From assembly GCA_016713365.1 (NCBI GenBank), contig JADJPG010000104.1, forward strand, positions 9,203-73,202: DNA of 64,000 nt, given 5' to 3'. This DNA comes from Verrucomicrobiota bacterium (GTDB lineage: Bacteria > Verrucomicrobiota > Verrucomicrobiia > Limisphaerales > JADJPG01). The position numbers and the translations under genes were made by a program. Below are positions 44,401-52,800 of the stretch, one piece after another (within the stretch, counting starts at the first letter, position 1; every line of letters starts with the position of its first letter). The notes beneath the pieces were generated by a model. The model saw nothing but the letters and a program-made list of their open reading frames with translations, ran no database searches and was not told the origin of the DNA.

Positions 44401-45131
44401 TCGGCGTGCGTGAAGATGGTCTTGTCCGTGAGCTGGAGATCTGTCGTGGCCTTCGCGATGCCGAAGTCGATCACCTTCGGCACCGGCACGCCGTCGTGCT
44501 GGCTGACGAGGATGTTCGAGGGCTTGAGGTCGCGATGGATGACACCCTTCTGGTGCGCATGCTGGACCGCGTGGCAGACCTGGATGAAAAGCTCCAACCG
44601 TTCAGTAGTGGAGAGGTTGTTTCGATCACAAAACTCGGTGATGCGGATGCCTTCCACCAGTTCCATCACGAAGTACGGCCGGCCGGAATCCGTCGCACCG
44701 GAGTCGAGCACCTTGGCGATGTTCGGGTGCTCCATCATCGCCAGCGCCTGCCGCTCCGCCTCGAAACGCGCGATGACGGATCGCGTGTCCATGCCGAGCT
44801 TGATGACCTTCAGCGCCACCTTGCGCTTCACCGGCTCGTGTTGCTCCGCGCGGTAAACCACGCCACAGCCGCCTTCGCCGATCTTTTCGAGGATGCGATA
44901 GTGTCCGATCACTTCCGCAGAACCCGCCGTTACCTTCGGCGAACTCGATTCCTCCCCGCCCTGCATGAATCCTCCGGCGGTATCGTGCGCGCGGAGGAGC
45001 TCTTCGACTCGCCGACGCAACGCGTCGTCTCCGACGCACGCCTTCGCGACGAACTGAGCGCGCGCGGCGGCATCTTGCAGCTCGGACGCTTCGTCAAAAA
45101 TCTGTCGGACGGTTTTGGTCGGTTTATCCAT
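41484..45131 (-). CDS. Ser/Thr protein kinase with membrane helix and WD40 propellers
   Basis: 1,215 residues. The N-terminal helical region 1-75 (RQIFDEASELQDAAARAQFV) is the usual lead-in of this PVC kinase class. Kinase about 78-395: GEGGCGVVYRA, VALKVIKLGMD, HRDLKPSN, DFG, GTPAYMSPEQARMGG. One membrane helix about 410-432 (FFSAFAAALALVVGLGIATVMFF). A coiled-coil linker follows, then about 560-1190 many WD40 repeats (FSPDGTRLLTASSDGSAGIWD, FSRDGKRVVTASRDHTAQVWD, YSPDGRSIVTGSEDTTAVVWD), enough for about two propellers. Follows the ECF sigma gene with a 91-base gap. The family phosphorylates Ser/Thr on partner proteins; here the sigma factor is the first candidate. It lies just downstream of the sigma gene and 217 bases before operon A, but I see nothing proving a functional link to that operon. 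Confidence 0.9.
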   Translation of the reverse strand: MDKPTKTVRQIFDEASELQDAAARAQFVAKACVGDDALRRRVEELLRAHDTAGGFMQGGEESSSPKVTAGSAEVIGHYRILEKIGEGGCGVVYRAEQHEPVKRKVALKVIKLGMDTRSVIARFEAERQALAMMEHPNIAKVLDSGATDSGRPYFVMELVEGIRITEFCDRNNLSTTERLELFIQVCHAVQHAHQKGVIHRDLKPSNILVSQHDGVPVPKVIDFGIAKATTDLQLTDKTIFTHAELFLGTPAYMSPEQARMGGVDIDTRSDIYSLGVLLYELLTGRPPFDGEELLRAGIDSLRRTICETDPAKPSTRLRQLPVGEQSIVAGFRATEPPRLISSVRGDLDWIVLKALEKDRARRYESAGALAVDLRRHLDNEPVGARPPSGWDAFQKLVRRNRTFFFSAFAAALALVVGLGIATVMFFREREARQRAVDAEHTQSELRRDADEAREIAQAKTEESRRQLVLLNVSSGNKLVANGDHAAALLWFVEAMRLEQGDAAREDIHRRRIAATRRFIPRLAHIGFMGRFVAQAAFTADSQRVVAMRDDGRGSVWDFESGITLESLVPHTSELFQRTVSSESAVPGVRDIPALPGGIPHDLSLVESPQGLVVHDRYWNTNGTRLSGSKGPYLETRVSSDGQRALALQRDYTLYRWELSSGEPLGSPMTFPGTIHRLWMSRDGSVFGATFGSQPCGLGVWEFATGRQLMSLHSPLGDIFDCQLSPDGKWIGAASWEGLARIYDVATGLPTGDAMRHARGVGRSIFSPDGKKFATASWDGTARLWNPHNGSPASPWLHHAGYVAVAAFSPDSKWLLTGGQDESVRVWDLEAASVARHIFRHDGRVTFAAYSPDGNRIATAGRNGWVNIWDRSTGALLASNRIAVATSAGRFSPSGRQIAIGSTNGAVTVLDGLTATIVHSFLAHSNLVASVEFSPDGTRLLTASSDGSAGIWDSSRGDLLAPLLRHRGPVRTAEFSRDGKRVVTASRDHTAQVWDATTGERVGQSMKHVCDVYWASFSPDGKRVVTAPSDISQLSREARVWNAETGESVGPPLAHRDGVLFAAYSPDGRSIVTGSEDTTAVVWDATTGHATTPPLRHASYIWHASFSPDSRLLLTVSMDKTARVWDAASGEAITPPLIHNHQVSAGEWSPDGREVITYSPDGTARVWDVSPTTEPLHELQREAELLSANKLRLGLGMAPLSVAEMQERWQAFRPRP

Positions 45132-45222
45132 CAGTGTTGCCGCCGGCCGGAATTCAATCCGCCGTGGTCACGTCACAACATGCGAAATCTCGTGGGAAAA
45201 GGGGCCATCCTGCATCGCCGCG

Positions 45223-45789
45223 TCAACCCGCTCCATTGGCGCGGCGGATCTCGTCGTAGAGCCAGGCGCGGGCAAAGGTCCAGTTCCGCTTGGCCGTACG
45301 CACGGAAACGCCGAGCGCCGCGGCAGCTTCCTCGTTGGTCATGCCGGCGAAGAAACGGAGATTCACCAACTCAGCGGCCTGAGGATCCTCTCGCGCGAGC
45401 TTGTCGAGCGCGTCGTTCACGAGAAGCAACGTCTCGTCGCTGGCGTGAATCGCGATATCGGCGTGTTCGAGATCAAGCCGTTCGAATCCCGCGCCGCGCT
45501 TCGCGGTCTGCTTCCGCCGCGCACGTTCGATGAGAATGCGGCGCATCGCTTCTGCTGCTGCGGCGAAGAAATGGCCACGCCCGTCGAATCGAGGATTCTC
45601 GCTTCCGACCAATCGCATCCACGCCTCATGCACAAGCGCGGTCGGTTGCAGGGTGTGGCCAGCCTGCTCGGAAGCCATCTTGCTGGCCGCCAGCTGACGA
45701 AGCTCGCGATAAACCAGCGGAAACAACTCGTCGGCAGCTTTTGGATCGCCGGAACTGACGGAGTTCAGAATTCGCGTGGCTTCGGACAT
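45223..45789 (-). CDS. ECF sigma factor, partner of the kinase-WD40 gene
   Basis: 188 residues from the ATG at 45789 (MSEATRILNSVSSGD); the longer frame to 45843 has a non-family leader. Region 2: ADELFPLVYRELRQLAASKM ... LQPTALVHEAWMRLVG ... FFAAAAEAMRRILIERAR. Region 4: AELVNLRFFAGMTNEEAAAALGVSVRTAKRNWTFARAWLYDEI. This is the ECF subfamily commonly found next to PVC and Acidobacterial Ser/Thr kinases (TIGR02999-like). Directs RNA polymerase to an unknown promoter set. The third sigma-kinase pair of the window, again sigma first. Confidence 0.9.
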   Translation of the reverse strand: MSEATRILNSVSSGDPKAADELFPLVYRELRQLAASKMASEQAGHTLQPTALVHEAWMRLVGSENPRFDGRGHFFAAAAEAMRRILIERARRKQTAKRGAGFERLDLEHADIAIHASDETLLLVNDALDKLAREDPQAAELVNLRFFAGMTNEEAAAALGVSVRTAKRNWTFARAWLYDEIRRANGAG

Positions 45790-45814
45790 TTTGCTTGGGT
45801 AAAAGCCGCGCCAC

Positions 45815-45830
45815 CATCCCTTGCGGGATG
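45815..45830. promoter_or_regulatory. Inverted repeat CATCCC-TTGC-GGGATG upstream of the sigma gene
   Basis: A perfect 6-bp inverted repeat 25 bases upstream of the sigma ATG at 45789. It could be an operator or a hairpin in the leader. No -35/-10 pair like those at 14 kb or 18 kb was found here. The rest of 45790-45938 shows nothing else. Confidence 0.3.
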
Positions 45831-45938
45831 AACTACGAGGCATTCCGCATTTTGCAGATTTGCCCGCGGTTGTCCATCCTCCGGAATCAATTGGACACCA
45901 CCCGAAACTCCATCGCTCCCCAGTCCGCGCCGCGGTAA

Positions 45939-46739
45939 TTACTCACCGAATTCCAGATAACCGAATCGCGAGGGTTGATGAAACCCAGGCAGGCGGGTGG
46001 GCGACCAACTCAGCAATTCAGCCTCCTGCCCTTTGGTGCGATTGAAGCGATAAAAATTTCCGCGCCACACGGTCCGAGGCTTCGGCGGGGCTTCACCCAG
46101 GTCCGAGAACGGGATCATCACCTCCACCGTCCAACGCTTGTCCTTGTCACCGGATTGATTCGCGGTGCCGTCGAGCACGACAGCACTCTTCATCCCTTTC
46201 GCCGTGTAGCTCCACTCACCTGAAAACGATTTCGAAAGGCCCGCCTGGTCCAGATCGTTCTTGATGATCGCATCAAACACTCCGCCGAGTGGATTCCACT
46301 GGAGCTCGAAATAGCGTTCGAGCTTGCCCGAGGTGATGAAAAACTCCGCGACTTCCTCCTCCCAGAACTTGCTGTCCCGCGCGGTGAACGTGGCCTGCAC
46401 GTCGGAGTCTGTGCAGCTCCAGCCGAGGTAAAGAGCCTCGTCATCGTACCAAACCCGGACCGAAGTGCCCTCGCGCTCTGCGGCCTTCGATTCGTTCAAA
46501 ACAAAGGGCTCGAGATTCACCGCCTTTGTCCAAACCGCCTCGTTCAACTTACCGTCAACGGTTACGACACTCTTCAATTTGGGAATAACCACGCGCCGGG
46601 GCGCCTCCGCGCCAACGGCGGAATCGGCCGCACTGATGAGATGAAACGGGACGACGACTCCGAGAAAAACTGCTGCCACCAGAAAGCGAAGTGCCCGAAC
46701 CAGATTCCCCGCCACCTTGGATGCGTTTAGTGATTTCAT
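45939..46739 (-). CDS. Exported carbohydrate-binding family 9-like protein
   Basis: 266 residues. Signal peptide (VRALRFLVAAVFLGVVVPFHLISA). The mature part is a single CBM9-like beta-sandwich: VTVDGKLNEAVWTKA, SVRVWYDDEALYLGWSCTD, FWEEEVAEFFITS, RYFELQWNPLGGVFDA, WTVEVMIPFSDLG, WRGNFYRFNRTKG. These are the usual landmarks of the CBM9_2 group, often found on xylanases or as stand-alone proteins in Bacteroidetes and PVC. Predicted glycan-binding exported protein. Lies between the sigma gene and the RHS gene, 77 bases from the latter; probably independent. Confidence 0.85.
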   Translation of the reverse strand: MKSLNASKVAGNLVRALRFLVAAVFLGVVVPFHLISAADSAVGAEAPRRVVIPKLKSVVTVDGKLNEAVWTKAVNLEPFVLNESKAAEREGTSVRVWYDDEALYLGWSCTDSDVQATFTARDSKFWEEEVAEFFITSGKLERYFELQWNPLGGVFDAIIKNDLDQAGLSKSFSGEWSYTAKGMKSAVVLDGTANQSGDKDKRWTVEVMIPFSDLGEAPPKPRTVWRGNFYRFNRTKGQEAELLSWSPTRLPGFHQPSRFGYLEFGE

Positions 46740-46816
46740 GCGTCGATGCTAGCCCGCGGCCATCGCAAGGCAAGCCAGACACCGAAACCTTCCTCTGCGC
46801 GATATCCTCCCGCAGG

Positions 46817-49800
46817 CTACTCCGACTTCGCCGCGGCTTTGGCCCTGCGCTCCCGCTGTTGCCAGTATCGAAGCTCCCGGTTCGCCCGACGCAATTCGCT
46901 CTCTTCCTTCTCAATCGCTGCATTGATCGATTTCATTTCCCGTTCCCGATCGGCGATATACTTGTTCGTCTTCTTCACCAACTCGTCGACTCGCTTCTGC
47001 TGCTCCGCAAGCTTGGGAGCGAGTCGATTCGCGCCGTCGCGATAAATGGCGGCAGTCTGGTTCCAACTCGCTGCGGCTTGCTTGTAGTGCGCCGCCGCCG
47101 CGCGGTTCGCCTGAATGCTTTTCTCCGTGTGTTCGAGAATGGCACTGGGCCCGTATCCCGTCAGGTCGAGCAATGACCAGATGATTCCCACGGGCGGGAT
47201 GGCAATGCTCATCGCGGACTTCGCGCCTTCGTTGAGGGCTTGTCCTCCCGTTGCCGCCGAAGGATCCATCAGGAACTGCCCGCCCTTGATGGCCAGACTT
47301 ACTCCCATCGTCACCTTGCCAGCGCCGGATGCCAGTGTCTTCCCGCCGCCAGACATCGTATATCGCCAGACATCAAGTTCCTCCGCGCCGCCCGCAACCA
47401 GTCCAACGACATCCGACATCGTCCCAAGCGATTCCGTCTCGTCGAGGCCCAACGGATCGCTATAGCGCAGCGGATTGTTCAGCACATACGAGTAAAGGTT
47501 TCCTTTCTGCGGATTGCTTAAGAACGCGGTCTGCTCGGATTTCTCCAGAAGGTCAACATGGAGGAACTTCGGGTCCACGCTGGAGAACCGTCCGAGGTTT
47601 GCCGCCAGAAAACGGGATTCGAAGTAGTGCAAACCGCTCTCGCGATCCCGCTCCTTCTGAGTGAAACCATAGTATGCCTCGACATCGGAAGCCCGACTCT
47701 CGTGCCGTAGCGCGCCGAAAGGATGATAAGACGATTCCTCCACCACGGCACCGTCAGCATCGGTGATGACCGTCGCAGATCCGAGATGATCCGCGTGATA
47801 AAGTAGGATTCGCCGGGACGCGGGAAACGGATCGAGCGTCACCGGAGCATCACTGGCAATGTAGATCGCCTGCCCAGGCGCAACGAACGCCGGAAGCTCG
47901 CTCGCCATTCCAATCTCGCCTCGAAGCCCGGCCTCCCACCTGCGGCGAGCAGGATCGAACATCCACCCCGAAGCCAGGGAGGGAAGCTCGATCGCCCACG
48001 GGACCATCCCCGGCCCGGCGACATACCCGCCACCGGCCGGAACCACCCGCGTCGCCGCCTCCACGAATTCACCCTCAACGCTCGCGACAAAGTTTGTCGT
48101 CGCCCGAATCCAGAAGACGCCGCCCGCACTGACGGATGCATTCCGCGGCACTGATTCATACGCCCGCGTAGTCTGGTTCCATCGATGCACCGACAGGACC
48201 ACCCCTGCCCGGCCATCGACTGACTCCAATTGTTCCCAAAACCTCTCCGCGTTAATCGCGATCGAAACCAGGTTCCAGCCCGCGTGAAAACGAATCCGTT
48301 GCACACGGCGATGATGTTCAATCGAGCCCGTGATCTGCGCGACGCGAGTTCCGGAATTGAAGACATACTTCACCGGCAAATCGTGATCCCGAACCTCAAA
48401 GTGCCTTCCCGGATACAGGGTAAACGTCGACTCTGGCCGCGACGCTTTCGACGTGCCCACTAGTTGAGCCTCCCGAAGTTCACCGGACTTCCACAACACC
48501 CGCTTCAATACACGACGTCCCGTGAAATCGTAGCGATAGTCCGCTTTCATGGAGTCGTCCTCCACCGACACCAGACGATCCCGAAAATCCCACTGACACT
48601 TCAGCCCATCGTTTGTGGTGATGTTCCCGTTTGAGTCATAGGCAAATGCCCGAGTTCCATTGGTGTTAACAATCCCCGTCAGCGCATGTGGCCCCGCCGG
48701 GTCAGCAGCACCTCGCCCGATCCGTTCACTGGCTCCACGTGTCCCACCAAATGACATCGTTCCGACATCCGTCACTGGCAATCCGCGTTCCAGCTGCGCG
48801 ATGTCGCTCGTCTGCGCCTGCATGTTGCCTACTCGATCATAGCGAAAATTGATTTCTCCGCCGTTGGAGCTCGGGGGATTCGGGAGATTGTATTGCACGC
48901 GAGTCAGCCGATACAGCGCGTCGTAACTGAAGCGCTGGGAATTCCTCCGTCGATCTCCGGCTGCGATCGCCGAGAAAGGTCGTTCATCGCGCATCGCACT
49001 CACATTGGACACCGGATCGAGCTCGTAGGCGAAATGAACCAACTCCGCGCCGCGCGCCGTGTCGCTCGTCAGCAGGCGACTCACCCGCTGCCGCTCGTCA
49101 TAGTTGTAACGCGTCCGCACGCCATTGCCGAAAACCACCTGCTCCTGCTGCAACGATGGAAGATAACTGGCGCCCGCGACAATCTCGCCACCCGCTTCGC
49201 CATGGATTCCCTCGATGAGATTGCGCGCATTAAACCGGTAGTTTACCTCGTCGTTGTCGGGAAAGATCATCTTCGTGATCCGATCCAGCGAATCATAAAC
49301 GTACGCGGTGCGGTACGAGACAGCTGTCGCCGGACTGAACATCAAATCCGGTGACAGCACGGGATCCAGAATCCGTTTCACGCTCCATTCCATGCGACCG
49401 CGTTCATCAAAGGAACTGTGTTCCCCGCCGCTCGAATCTTCGACCCACGCCAGAGTTCCGCGAGTGTTCCGCGCGACCGCGCTGTTTCCATCCCCCGTTT
49501 CCAACAGTCCCGACGCCTCATCGTAGTGATAAATGACATCGGGCGAACGCTGATAACTGAACTCAGCAGTAGTCTCGTCGTGATAATCCTCCGTCAGAAT
49601 CCGATTGGCGCCGTCGTGCGTATAAGTCGTGCGCTGTCCTTTCGCGTCGATGAGCTCGATCAGATTCGACGCTTCATCATACCGGCAATGCGAGATGCCG
49701 GCGTCGGCATCGTTCATCCAAACCTTTCGACGCATCCCATCGTAGCGAAACTCCTTCACGTTATTCTGCGCGTCGATGATACGCGTCAACCTGTCGTTGA

Positions 49801-52800
49801 GATCATACCGGTATCGACTGCTCCACGTGCGCAGACCGCCAGCGGGCGTGCCGTCGTCGTTCAACCGCACCATCTCGTCCACTTGGATCAGCCGCCCCAA
49901 GCCGTCCACCATCTGAACCGTCGGAGTATCAACATGAGGTGAACCGGCTCCAGTGTCGTTCTCGTCGAACAGCCGAATCATCAGCGGCTCAAACTCCGTC
50001 CGACGGAACGTCCCATCCGGATTGGTCGACCGGATCTCACGGAGAGTCGCATCGTATTCGACACGGGCTTGGGGAGCCGAAGCGAGATCTCTGGAGACGA
50101 GATTGCCCAGCACGTGGAACTGTCCGGACCAACCTGCCGACTCTACGCTCTCATACGCGAGCAACTCGTCGAGCGATCCGGTCTTCGCCGCAAAGAACGC
50201 ATTCAGAGACCGCGAAGGCTTCTGGCGTGCATTGAACAGGACAGCGCCTGTCACACTGACGCGCGCCGCGCTCCCGCCCGCCGCCGGCTCAGCTTCCGTC
50301 CGCGTCATGAGCGCCCGGCCAAGTCCGTCACTGAACTGTCGTTTGATGAAGTAATGTTCGCGCCTGCTTCCCGGGTTCCCGGGATCGCGGTCGAGCCCGC
50401 GGGTTTCGACGTAGTTGACCATTCCCGTCACGCTCACGCCCCCGGACCTTGTGTAAACCGTCGGAATCGCCAGAGCGTACTCATATTCCGCCGACGGATA
50501 CGCCGGCGCATCGCCGGGCTTGATTACGCTCACCGGACGCCCGAGCACATCGTGCCCGAAGACCGTCGCGTGGCCATTGAAGTCTACGGAACGTGTCATC
50601 AACGCGAGACCGGCGTCGTAGCTGGCCGAGAACACCAGCGGAACATTCGTCCCGCCCAGATGAATCGTCTCCCGTTCGGCATGGGCGCGGAACACCGGAT
50701 CGAATGCAAGTTCACGAACATGACCTTGAGCGATACCGGCACCTGCATTCGCCAACGGATCGAGGATGAACACCGGATTTCCCCATGAATCATACTTCGT
50801 CCGAACCGTGTTCACGAACGCTGCGGCATTGCCGGGATCAGTCCACTCCCGTCGCATCGTCAGATTCCCGACCGTCACATTCCCGAGGTTATTTCCGGAG
50901 AACGTCTCGTCGTCGTAAAAAATCTCCGCCTTGGAGATCACCACTCCGTTCTCGTCTTGCACCAACGTTCGCCGCGGGAGATGCACGATCCACTTCGCGA
51001 GATTCAGCGCATACTCCGTCACGGTCACCCGCTCATCATCAAACGCCGATCGATCACCACCCACCACAATTCCGAAGTCACTCGATCGCGTCCGATTCCC
51101 GTAGCCATCGAATTCCACCTCCGATTCCAGGCGGCGCGGAGTTCCAACTCCCCGTTCGAGAATCTCCCTCGTGGTCGCCACCGGATGCGCAAACCGAATC
51201 ACCTGCCCGTTCGTCCCGGTCCGGATCAATCGCGGTGGATTCGCCCACGTGGTTGTCTCGCGGGAGAAGATTTCCCCGGCCTCCGTTTCTGAAGTCGAGC
51301 TCAACAACCTGCCCTTCATCGCATCGAAGGCGCGTCCCGTATCGAACGAGGAACGACTCACCAGCGTGGGCGCCGTCTCGTCCCCCTGCTCTACCTCCTC
51401 GACCTTCGCGAAGCCGCGAAACTGCTTCTCCACCGAATCGTAATAGCCGTCGTGATAACTGTAGCGAGTGACGTATTCGTGTCCGAGAGAATCGGAAACG
51501 CGAACCGCAGCAACCACCGTGACCGGGAACGGCACCGGATCCGGCCATGGCCGACCTGCCTTCTCGTCCGCAAGCGCAAACTCGGTGGAAGACGCATACT
51601 CAATCGTCGTCACCCGTCCAATGCCGTTACCAATCCTTTTGAGAAGATTTGGTGCCAGCCCCCCGCTCAGCAACTGTCCCAGCTCCACCATCTGCAACCG
51701 TGCTTCCGCAGTTGCATCCGCGTACACCAGATCGGTCGTCCCGTTTCCATTGAGATCCGCACAGCGAACCGCCGCACCCGACGCCACGATCGGCAAGCCA
51801 CGGATCACCCGCCGCGCGCCGAGCGTGTAGTTGCCAAGATTCAGCCAATACCAGCACGTGCCAGGAGACGCGCGTTCGAGAACCAAATCCGCCAGCCCAT
51901 CGCCGTTGATGTCAGTCAACTTCGCCTTCGCAATCTGGTCGGCATCCAGCGTCAGGTCTGGCAGCACGAGGCTGATCGGCGAACCAAACCGACCGTAGCC
52001 CAAACCCGCCGCCACGCTCACCGCGCCCGGCTGAATGCGCGCCACATCTGGAACGCGGTCTCCGTTGCAATCCGCGATCTGCACGCCGGGAAGCGCGAGG
52101 TCGAAACCACCTTCCGGCTCCACGGTGACCGGCGCCGAGTACGACTGCGCACCGAGATTAAACCAAACGCGATAACCCACGCTCCCGCCGAAATCGACGC
52201 TTTGAACGATGTCGATTCGTTTGTCGAAATCGAGATCCGCCGTGCTGACGCCCGCGTTCCCGAAGGGAGCCGGCGGAGCGGACTCTTGCGTGGACATATC
52301 CCGACGTTCACCCCAGGACAGTCGCCCACGATTCGCGAAGAAGAACACCGCATCGTCCGCGCTCTTGTGAACCAAATCCGCCAGCCCGTCGCCATCCATG
52401 TCGGCAAGATGCGTCCGCTGCGAGGCGAGATCGAAGTTCCACGCTGTGCCACTCCCCGGTTCCACCGGCTCTGGAGTGGCCCACTCAATCACCGGCAGCC
52501 CACCGTGCCGGCTCGTTCCACGATTCACCGCCACCGAGTGCCCACCCCTGCCTGATTCGGTCTTGAGCAAGTCCGGCAGGCCGTCAGCGTTCATATCGAC
52601 CAGATCAACGAGCGCGTTGTCCATGACCGCGATCGGCGCGTTGCTCGATCCCCAGACACTCGAACTCGCATCAATCTCCGCCACCGGATGGGAAACCGCG
52701 TAATCAAAAGTCGCCGACGGCAAGGCGGTGACGCCGTCCGCACCGAACAAAGTCATCTTGGACATCAGGGACCAATGCGACGCGTCGCCATCGTAGCGCA

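Noticed and set aside
45223..46739. CBM9 protein or sigma-kinase pair as part of the Tc-like operon
   Set aside because: Same strand, but the CBM9 gene has an ordinary stand-alone architecture and no paralogue next to operon A; nothing in the sequence ties it to the RHS gene beyond adjacency.
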